Source: Muscardinus avellanarius (Eukaryota > Chordata > Mammalia > Rodentia > Gliridae). Taken from it: DNA of 64,000 nucleotides. The translations under genes were made by a program, and so were the position numbers. The stretch covers positions 24,950,523-25,014,522 of the forward strand of contig OY726578.1 in the NCBI GenBank assembly GCA_963383645.1. The letters are read 5' to 3'. The stretch's first letter is position 1, and each line of letters opens with the position of its first letter. Below the pieces are notes generated by a model. It was given only the letters and a program-made list of their open reading frames with translations. It was not told the origin of the DNA and searched no databases. Of this stretch, positions 55,195-64,000 are shown piece after piece.

Positions 55195-55860
55195 CCCTCG
55201 GGCCCTTGGGATCCCGGGTTTCCATGGCAAAAAGAATTTCACCAGTCAGAGATAAAGACAGAGGTTTAATTCAAGAAAAGTGGAGCTACATGTTCAAAGG
55301 GAAATGTGGGGCACCTTGAGAGTGTGAAAGCAGCCCGGGGGTCTTCTCTGGGTCCTGAAGGAGGGGGTGGCTAGGGTCACATAGCAACACGGGACAGCCG
55401 TCGTCTTGTTCCTTTGAATTTTTAGGCTGATAAAAGAAGAAAGATTCCTTTAGAATAAGAATCCCAAGGCGCTGAGGTGTGAAGCCCAGGTGCGCAGCGA
55501 AATGTGTGACCTCCTCTGGGGTCTTCCATGCCAGAAGAGGGCTGTGGGGCTCTGACAAAAAGTGAAAGTTTTTCTTTGGGATCTAATAGTCTCAAGGATT
55601 TCAGGTATAAAGTCGGCCATTATGATTTAAAGTGTGGTCCACTTTTGTCTCAGTGAACAAACTCTGTAAAGTGAAGCTAAGGATTAGGAAGTGTTTTTTT
55701 TAGGTGTTAAAAGTATATTTTCCTTTCTTTCCTAATTTGTCTCTTTTCTACCTAATATCTTATTTCTTCTATCATACCTTATTTCTTCCCCTGCCCCCAG
55801 ACTTCTGTCTCTTAATCTTAAGGGTTGATGAAAGGCTACTTCTCAGCTAACAAAGGCACC
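55195..55860 (-). mobile_element. LTR-like element B, minus orientation
   Basis: Related to element A: GACAGAGGTTTAATTC near 55260, then GGGGCACCTTGAGAG, and TTATTTCTTCTATCATACC near 55760. The order of shared blocks is the same, with heavy divergence. Confidence 0.5.
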
Positions 55861-56112
55861 GGCCCTGCCTGTGCGGGACCTGACTGATCTAAAGGAGATG
55901 TGCCGAGGTCGGGTATTTGGTTGGCTGTAGAACCATCATCCTCTGATGTTCTGAAAAGTAATATTACAACATGGCATTCTGTACTTGCCCCAGGTGAGTT
56001 ACACAGCTAATCATTTCCTGTGTTCTAGGGTCGGCGACAGGATCTAAGGTTAAGAAAGGCCTTCCGAGAAGCATTCCAGAAGGACACAGCCGGAGAGGCT
56101 TCAGGAGCGATT

Positions 56113-56502
56113 CTACTGCCTCATAGAGCGACGGGCAGGAAGCCGCGGGGCTCTGAGGTCCTTGGCGCAGCTTTCCCAAGGTGGGTTTACGTTGTACGTC
56201 ACCCTTTCCGCCTCTCCTGACGATTGTGCCAGGAGCTGTGGTAATAGCAAGTCACGCCCAGAGCTCATGAGGTCTCCTGTGTTACCTCTGGGATAAGAGG
56301 AGGTCTCAGAGAGCCCAAATCTAGGGATACTTTCTTTTAATAACGTCCTAATAACTACTTGGGCCTTTTCAGTTTGGGTAGGATATGCTTCTACCCACCC
56401 AGAAAACTTGTCAGCAAAAACCAGGACATATTTATATCCTTGGCACGGGGCATCTGGGTAAAGTCCATTTGCCAGTCTTCCCCAGGAAGTGTACGCCATC
56501 AC
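56113..56502 (-). pseudogene. Retroviral integrase-like pol fragment, broken
   Basis: The minus-strand reading contains a stretch typical of the gammaretroviral integrase core (DKFSGWVEA with flanking residues) and then loses similarity. It is short, lacks the rest of pol, and is flanked by interrupted sequence, so it is an old dead copy. It fits an endogenous class I retrovirus in minus orientation. Confidence 0.75.
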
Positions 56503-57149
56503 GGTAAGTAATGACAGTGCCTGTAAGTAATTACCGTGCCTGTGAGTAATGACAGTGGCCTGGCTCTCCCCCCAGCTTCTTATGGCGGCAGATGGGGCAA
56601 GCCCTTATGACCTCTCAAATGCTTGTTTTGAGGCCTCGCCTCCAAAGGCAGGGCAACCAAGTGACCAGGGCCCTTAATGCCAGAAGGCCCGAGTCATGGA
56701 GCCCTTTAACAATCTGCCGTCTGTTAAAGGGGCAATGGACTTTGTGGCCTCTTTCCCTGGACCACCAGTCATCCTCAGTGTACATCCACACTGCCTTCCC
56801 CGTTGCTTTCCGGTTTCAGTACAAGATGGGCTTGCAGTTAAGTTTGGGGCAAGTGGAGCGAGAGCCGAAATGCTCTGACCGCTGCTTATTTTGCATTTTT
56901 CCTGCTAACGTATTTCCCTGTGCCATGGAGGAGCTCTCCTTTAGGTGTCCTTTGGTGTGTATTACTGATACCTGAGCAGGTAACTACACCATCTCCAGAA
57001 TGATGGAGGACATGGAGAAGCCTGAGGAGCGAAAGGCTCCGAGAGAGTGAAGGCAGTTGGGCGAAAGGCCAAGCTTCCGAGACTCTGGGTGACTCCTGGT
57101 CTTTCCGGAATTTCATGCCCCGGCCCTCTGGTGAGAGCGGGAACCTGCC

Positions 57150-57470
57150 GCAATCACACTTTTAATAATCTTTAACCAGGTCTCTTTGTTCCCCCTTGGT
57201 CTTGTAATTTCCCTTTAATAACTGTATTTTGTAAGCACATGACGTACGTTCAATATCAATCACTCTGTATTGTACTTTGATGTTTTCTTTCTCGTGAACT
57301 CATGATTTTAGCATAGCTGAAAAAGAGCATAAAAACTTAGTCCTAGAGAATAAAGTTGTTGGTGGCCCATCAGGCAGCTGTCCGTGTTTTCATTTCAGGG
57401 CAGCTGCTCATCAGGCAGCTGTTCGCGTGTCCATTTCAGGTCTCTCTCTCCCAAGTCCCGGAGATGAATC
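57150..57470 (+). mobile_element. Possible LTR in plus orientation within the pol remnant
   Basis: Holds a TATA-like CATAAAAAC (about 57328) and AATAAA at 57349-57354, followed by two near-copies of a CATCAGGCAGCTGT...TTTCAGG block (about 57369-57440). It lies between the integrase-like and reverse-transcriptase-like pieces, in the opposite orientation, so it probably inserted later. Ends not defined. Confidence 0.4.
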
Positions 57471-57534
57471 TCCACACAGAAGAGAGAGAATTTTAGGACC
57501 ATGCTTGGTGGGGATTTTTTTTTTCTGTTAGGAG

Positions 57535-57710
57535 CTGGGTATGGTGGTGCACACTTGTAATCCCAGCACTTCAGAGGCTGAGACAGGAGGATCGCACAGA
57601 TCTGAAGCCAGCCTCCGCTGGTTTGAGAGACCCTGTTTCCAAATAAAATATAAAATAGGTCTGGGAGTGTAGCCCGGAGGTAGAAGGGTTTCCAGAAACC
57701 CAGTACCACC

Positions 57711-57746
<36 letters not shown>
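57535..57746 (+). repeat. Young subfamily II SINE with A36 tail
   Basis: Forward subfamily II dimer ending in CCAGAAACCCAGTACC followed by about 36 A, one of the longest uninterrupted tails in the window, which suggests a recent insertion. Confidence 0.85.
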
Positions 57747-57748
<2 letters not shown>

Positions 57749-57959
57749 ACTTTGTCTTTTTGCAGTTGCAAAGCTCAGGTGAGGGCAATTACTTCAGTCT
57801 TCTGTGTTGAGGTGTTTGGGGGAAGTGGCTTTGCCTCCATTACCTCCTTCTGAAGGCTTACTACTGCATAACCAGACTTCCAAGTCCCCTCACTCATGTG
57901 TCAGCGAAGCATTCCACATCAGAGTTAGTTAAGGGCCATTCCTGCTAGCATGCCCTTGT

Positions 57960-58600
57960 TCTAGTTTCTACACAAGAGTGGACTAAATTATCTTTTTCTT
58001 CTGGGATGGGATTTAAGACTGGGCAAACCTTGAGAATAACCTCTGGAGACTCTTAACGAGAGGGCTTGACATTTAGTTAGCCGTCCTCCAGTCGGCCATT
58101 GCTTCCCCTGAATGTCAAGAACACTCTGCCTGGAGGGGGAGCGCTGGACTTCGAGTGTCCTAAGTTCAGCAGCTTCTTCCACCGGGAGTGCAGGGGCAGC
58201 TGCAGCCTGCAGGTAACCACGCCACCCACATTAACGACACTCAATCTAATTGTTTAGAAGAATAAGCCACAGGTCTTGGGATATCTCCTAGTTTTTGAAC
58301 AAGGACTCCCAATGCCATACTTTGCTTTCCTGCTACACAGAGGGTAAATGGCTTACTTAAGTCAAAGATTCCCAGGGCTGGGGAAGATAGCAGTAAGGTC
58401 TTAAGTTTTTGAAAGTCCTCTTGAGGTTTTTCCAGCTACTCTAGGGGCTCATAATCAGGCCCTTGGGTGGCTTCATAGAGTGGTTTAGAGATAAGCCAAG
58501 AATTAGGAATCCAGGTTTTGAAAAATCCAGCCATACTCAGGAAGGTTCAAAGCTACCTTTGGTCTTGGGTGGTCCTGTTTCTCAAAAGAGATTCTTTTTT
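57960..58600 (-). pseudogene. Reverse-transcriptase/RNase H-like pol remnant, broken
   Basis: Short minus-strand reading segments (about 58250-58560) resemble the C-terminal part of gammaretroviral reverse transcriptase, but frames change and stops occur. The order RT then integrase on the minus strand matches a single pol gene split by later insertions. Confidence 0.5.
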
Positions 58601-61600
58601 CTCAGGGGTGAGAGTTTGCTCCCCGGAGTTAAGATATAGCCCAAATATTTTATACTTTGCTGCAAAAGCTGAGCCTTTTGTGGAGACACCCAGTACCCTG
58701 TCCCTCCCATATGATTAAGTACTTTGGCAGTATTAATCACCAGAGTCCTGTTTAATGTGATTGGTCACATCTAATATGAAATGGTCACATTTAATATGAG
58801 GTCATCTGCATACTGAGATTACCCCCCCACACTTTTTTTAGGTACTGGGGATGGAACCCAGGGGCATTCTACCTCTGAGCTACACTCCCAGCCCTAATTT
58901 TTATTCATTATCTTGAAATAGGGTCAGAGTTGCAAAGGGCCTCACTAAGTAGTAGCTGAGGCTGTCCTTGAACCACAATCCTGCCTCAGCCTGCCAAATG
59001 CTGGGATTACAAATCTGCGCCACCACGCCCGGTCAGAGATTCCCTTTTAAGAGTTAAAGGTTTTATTTCCTTTGCTAATGTGACCATGTAATTATGTTTT
59101 ATAAGGTCCCCACTCCCCCTTTGATAATTTCAGGTAGGGTTCTGACCAGGAAGATAGCGTCTTCCCCTTTGGGCTGCCTTTGTCTTGGACATACATTTCA
59201 CCACCAGACGCCTTTGTGGCTTCCTATTTATGAGTCTTTTCTTTAAGAGTGCAGCAAGTGGAAAGGATTCCATGAAGATCCATCAGTGTTAGAGTAAACA
59301 TAATACCAAGGTCTTGAGACCCATTTATAAATTTACCAGGGTCCTCTGAAAATTGACCCAATTTTTTTTTTTTATTTGTGGTACTGGGGGTGGAACCCAG
59401 AGGCTTTCTACCTCCAGGCTATACTCCCAGACCTTTTTTTAAATATATATTTTATTTGGAAACAGGGTCTCACTAAGTTGCTGAAAGCCTCACTAAGTAG
59501 CTGAGGCTGGCTTCGAACCCGTGCCATCCTCCTGTCTCAGCCTCCCAAGCGCAGGGATTACAAGCGTGCACCACCATGCCCGGCTAAATTGACTCAATTT
59601 TTCTTTACACTGGACTAGCTCAGTTATAGAAAAAGGAACATGTGCCCTCAACATGTTTTCTTCTCCGTCCGCCCCCTCCCAAAGCAGGCACGTATTTGAA
59701 AGCTTGGAGTTGGTTGGATGATAAGATGTGCCACTCCGAGTTACGCCAGCAGGGCTGGGGTCCTCTGGTGGTGGAAGAGAAATGGACTCTAAGGAGGTGG
59801 GATGGAGAAGGGAGCAGCAGAACCTGCACGGCTTTGCTCAGTCTTCTGTAGAAGCCACCGAGGAAGGGATCAGTTCTGCAGGTGCCGCCGGAGACCTACC
59901 TGGAGCACTTAAGAAATCCTCCGCTGGGTCTGGCGCATCCTTTTTTAATTTACTGGGAGTATTCGCATAAAAATCATACAATTTCTCATGATTTAGATAT
60001 AAGGCCATAAAAGTCTGAACATAAAATACTTGCTTACAAAACTGACCAAGCTGATTTTATAGTGTTAAAATATATAGTCACATCCTGGAGCCGTTTTTCT
60101 GCACTCTTTAACTTATACTGAGGCTAGGCAGTGTTATAGGGGAAAAAAACTATCTATGGCTGGCTTCCCTGCCATGAAGATGTACAGCTTAATCTGAATG
60201 ACAGTGTTGGCTCATTCCATCTGCAGTTTGGGGAAGCAAGTGTCCTTGGGTCTCAGTGTGCAGTGTTACAGTATGTTTTAGTGTTCCCCATTAGATCCTC
60301 TGAGCCAGCTTGGGGTTGTTAACTCAGGGTGCCTTTTCAGCCTCTACAGAAAAAAAGCAAACAAACCAAGTTTCTTAAATACAGAATATCGCTGAGATTT
60401 CACCTCCAGTAATTTGAGTACTTAAAATATTTTTAACCTTATACATGCCAACACAGAAATAATCTAAAGCAAAATAAAGAAAACTGCAAAGATTTGAGGG
60501 CATTTTCTAGATAAGACAAGTGAGATGTCAACACACACACACACACAGACACACACACACACACAGTGCTCTTTTTCTTTGACTAGAAAGGATGCCTTCT
60601 TTGCAAGGTTTTCTGTAAAACAAGCCTATTTTAAGTAAAAAGTTTGTGTCCTTAGTAGGTGGTGCTGTTTTCTCTTAATTAAGCTGCCTAAGCAAGAAAT
60701 TTTTAAATAGAGAAAAACATTTTTTCTTGCAACTACACCTACTTAAGAGACAAAATCAGATTTACTTATTTCTTTAAATATTAAGTACCAATATAGGAGA
60801 AAAATCAATATACTTGAGTCAAGGCAAGATCTCAAAAGTCCCCCCCACCCCAACAATCACGTGGTCTACGAGTTTAGCTGGAGGAATAAGAGACAATTTT
60901 TCTTCTCACATTTATATAAAAGGACTGAGGGAGTCAAGATTGGCTGCTAGTATGCGCCAGGTCCATGTGTTTGTGGTGTTTTCACTAAGGTCGCTCCTCT
61001 AGTGCTCACATCACAGTAGATCCCCTTCCACAGGGATCCCGGATGGACCCTACAGGAAAGGAACTACAGGGCTGCTTGGAAACGTTGGGGGACCCCTCTT
61101 TTTTGCATTTCTGTGGATGAGCAACTCAGGAACAGTGTTATCCTAAAAGGGCGAGCCCTTGTCTTCGGTGCCTTCATGCGCTCATTTGCTAAGGGAGACA
61201 AGAGACAGAAAGAGGAAAAAAGAAACTCCCCACAAGTCCCACGGCTACTGATTCGTTTTAGAAGAAACACACCAACAGACAGCTAAGAAACTATAGCAGG
61301 TGCAAAAAAAACAAAAATCAACAACAAAAAAACAGGGAAAAGAAAAGGAAAAGAGGAAAGGGGACCGTTTCAGCTTTTGCATGGCGTTTGAGTTCAGAGA
61401 CTCTCGCCAGGCCTTTCAGGACAGCATCAGCTGCCGCCGCCCTCTTTGCCATTTGAATCTCCATGGCGTGGGGCATTTTCCCTCCCATTCACGAATGGGG
61501 GCCTTGGTCAGCGGGCAGGCTTTTATGCTCTCTCTGACACATGAAAGTGACAGGGATTTTACACACATATGAGACACACACATGTGAACATGTGAAGGTC

Positions 61601-61780
61601 ACCCCTCCGCCATCCTCTCGCTCCTAAGGTTGGAGGCCTGAGAGCACCAGGGACAAAAATCAGACTGGCTGGCCAGATGGGACGCTTCACAAGATGCGTA
61701 GATGGTCCCTCAACACCTTGGCCATCAAAGGGGACCAGACATCAGCGGTGAGAAAGCAGAACTCAGGGGTCGTCTCAACA
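58601..61780. mobile_element. Probable retroviral remnant with SINE insertions
   Basis: AT-rich sequence continuing from the pol remnant, with reverse SINEs at 58835-59030 and 59365-59585 and a CA repeat at 60534-60565. No intact gene is seen. Assignment to the same provirus rests on position and composition only. Confidence 0.3.
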
Positions 61781-62330
61781 GCCACGATTTATTGGCACTC
61801 TAGCATGGCGGGTCCCGGGGAAGAGACCGCCCTTTTGGCCCCTCCACCTTGGGCCGGATCCCTAGGTCCGGGGAGACATTCCTCCTGTCCTGGTACAAGA
61901 CTCTCCTTGGCACAAGACCAGGACTCCCAGGAAGCGCTGTGGCACACAGACCCTGGGCGAGGGCCACACGGCACGGGAATGGCAAAGCACAGCATATTTG
62001 GCACAATGGTGGAGCCCGACAAAGACCCGGGTCGCCCCCTTTGGGCTATGCAGGCGGAAGCGAACCAGACGCAGCTTATGTTACTCTGGCTGGCCAGGCC
62101 TCCGCGGGGCTTGGGTCAGGCCGGGCCTAGGAACGCTGAGCTGTCCTCCAGCCCGGGAACACTGCAGAGGTGGCCGGGTGCCCATATGGGAACTCGCCCC
62201 GGGAGGGCAGTGAGGACCGGGGCTGCCTGCCGGCCCCATGTCAAAGCAGGGCTGGGCGCGCCAGCTTTGGCACCCTGTTTAAGGTGCTGGCACCTGCAAC
62301 GTGACTCTTCTCCAGCCCACCTAATTTTAA
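61781..62330 (-). mobile_element. Possible third LTR-like element
   Basis: CGATTTATTGGCAC at 61786 (AATAAA on minus) sits at the left of a GC-rich block, a layout seen in retroviral R regions. It could be the 5' LTR of the minus-strand provirus, but I cannot align it convincingly to elements A or B. Confidence 0.25.
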
Positions 62331-62345
62331 GAATAGACACTAATA

Positions 62346-62577
62346 GAGCCAGGCGTGGTGGCGCACGCTTGTAATCCCAGCATTTGGGAGGCTGAGACCG
62401 GAGGATCGCGGTTCGTGGACAGCCTCAGCCACTAAGTGAGGCCCTCTGCAACTCAGTGAGACCCGGTTTCAAAATAAAAAAAAAAAAAAAAACAGGGCAG
62501 GGGGTGTAGCTCGGAGGTCCAATGCCCTTGGGTTCCATCCCCAGACCCGCAAAAAAAAAAAAAAAAAAAAAAAAAAG
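62346..62577 (+). repeat. Forward SINE with internal and terminal A tracts
   Basis: Full dimer of the common subfamily, with the A-linker expanded to about 19 A and a tail of about 26 A; likely young. Confidence 0.9.
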
Positions 62578-64000
62578 AATAGACACTAATAATACTTAGT
62601 CACCCTCTCCGCGGGTGGTGGGGAGCGCCCTCTGCTGGCAGCACCCTCCCAGGAGGCCGAGCCACCGCAGGCCCTGTGCAACCCCTAGGGAAGGGGCACC
62701 GAGGCCCAGTGGCTGGCCAGCTCAGCTACAGCCAGCTGGCAGCAGAGCTGGGACTGGAGAGGAGACTCGAGTTTTCAGACCAGCATCCCCGGCTAAGGTC
62801 CCTCTGAGACCATGGCCGCAGAGGAGGCGGCTCCTGGTTCAGCCAGCCACGAGGCGAGCTCTCTACACCCAGGAGCCGGGGCAAGGCCGGTCCCCAGCAG
62901 CAGGGGAACACGGCCTCCCTGGACCCCAAGAAGGGATGGCGCTGGCACTGGACCTCCACCATGGCCGGGCAGCCGAGCTGGGGTGGGGGAGGTGCTCAGA
63001 CAAGTGGGGACGGGGCGCCCCCTCTGCTGGGCTGCGAGGAGATGGGGTGGAGGCGCAGGCCATGCCTCGCAGGAATGAGGCCAGGAAGGCCACCCATCCC
63101 GGGGGGTGAAGCTCCACCCTAGGCAGCAATGAGCAGAAAGACCTCAGTGACCGAGGGGAGAGGAGGCCACAGTGCCCCTCTGTCCAGGTCAGCAGTGACC
63201 GGTGGAGCCGCACCCGTGCCCCCTGCGTCAGCCCAGCCCTGAGCAGAGGCCCCAGGGCCCTGGTGGCCGGCATCAGAGGCAGCAGGGCCTTCAGGGAAAG
63301 CTGAGGGGTGGCTGCACCACGAGCTTGTTGACGATGCTTTCTGCAGGAGACTTGAGCAAGCGTGGCCCGCACATCCCGGCTCCTCATCCCTGCCGTGGGG
63401 CGAGGGTGTAGGTGCCTGCCCCGCCATGCCCGGCTCCTCCCTGCCCGAGGACAAGGGCCACCCGGGACTTCTATGAGCGGAGAAGCAGTGGCTCTGAGCA
63501 CAGACTTCCCGGGCCCCGTCTGCAGGTGGACTCGGGGCACCTGTGGGGTACGAGCCAAGCCCCCACTGCCACCGCCACCAGCCTCTGCAAAGCCACCCAC
63601 CACCCTCACACCCACTGGCCTCTGTGGGGCGGCCCTGCCCCTGAGGCTGCTCCTGGAGGACCCCCAAGTGCTCTGCCCGTGAGGTCCTGTCACAGGCGCT
63701 GCACAGCACGTGAGCCCCTCCAGGACCCTCCGCTCTCCACGGGGACATGGAGGTCACCCGCCAGCCAGAGCCGGCTGTGGCTGGGCTGTCACAATGCCAG
63801 CAGCGCCCGCCACCTCGGGTTCACCAGACTCCTAATTAAGCGGTTGCCCAAGGACACAAAGGAGATTACAAAGACACAAAGACGTCCTGCACTCGGTCAA
63901 ACGGCAGCACGGCTCCTCAGTCTGGGGTCCAGTCAGACTCCAGGGCAGGCCCAGGGGTGGGGAAGCAGGCAGATGTCACTGACGCTCAGACCCGGCTCCT
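62578..64000. other. GC-rich unassigned right end
   Basis: About 1.4 kb of SINE-free, GC-rich sequence with long open frames on both strands but no domain signature I recognise. It could hold an exon or UTR of the next gene; the window ends before this can be judged. Confidence 0.3.

Noticed and set aside
62863..63693. 276-codon minus-strand ORF at the right end
   Set aside because: GC-rich, no recognised domain or splice pattern; not enough to call a gene.

Overview
Mammalian nuclear DNA, almost certainly from a rodent. Six spliced protein genes lie among hundreds of short retroposons. The dominant SINE is a dimer: a B1-like 7SL-derived left half joined to a short tRNA-like (deleted-ID) right half with an A-rich tail. 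That architecture (B1-dID type) is known from squirrel-related rodents, dormice and Castorimorpha (beaver group). The exact species cannot be fixed from the sequence. Gene order (TUBA3, THAP7, TUBA3, LRRC74B, P2RX6, SLC7A4) matches the mouse Thap7-Lrrc74b-P2rx6-Slc7a4 block and the human 22q11.21 region, where a TUBA3 pseudogene sits beside THAP7.

Layout, left to right. 1-1570: diverged SINEs plus a decayed THAP7 5' end (about 235-560). 1570-9225: first copy of a duplicated unit with a complete minus-strand TUBA3-type alpha-tubulin gene (CDS 1689-6717) and a truncated copy of the last LRRC74B exon (8219-8298). 9225-10830: unassigned sequence. 10890-13058: THAP7 (minus, 309 codons), CpG-island promoter. 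13540-16910: SINEs, one of them split by a 1289-bp LTR. 16926-22960: second TUBA3 gene (CDS 17041-22457, minus), differing from the first at one amino acid. 24178-35868: complete nine-exon LRRC74B (minus, 392 codons). 37515-43513: complete twelve-exon P2RX6 (plus, 400 codons). 45605-49788: SLC7A4 (minus, 639 codons), whose last intron is almost wholly a 46-bp G-rich minisatellite and whose 5' flank has a 41-bp CpG-rich minisatellite. 50870-64000: no gene recognised; SINEs, simple repeats and degraded endogenous retrovirus pieces with pol-like sequence on the minus strand.

The most notable structure is the duplication around THAP7. Remnants of THAP7 and LRRC74B at the edges of the left copy imply a tandem duplication of a THAP7-TUBA3-LRRC74B(3') unit. 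The two tubulin genes, introns included, are nearly identical, yet the THAP7 remnant is badly decayed. This suggests gene conversion or a second, younger event over an older duplication. Other leads are the two SLC7A4 minisatellites, a perfect palindromic RFX X-box upstream of LRRC74B, an 87-codon ORF overlapping the THAP7 start, and SINEs extended by extra tRNA-like right halves.

The genes do not form one pathway: two encode microtubule alpha-tubulin, one a chromatin-associated zinc-finger protein, one a leucine-rich-repeat protein, one a P2X receptor subunit and one a CAT-family transporter-like protein. Exon coordinates were derived by hand from splice consensus and family homology.
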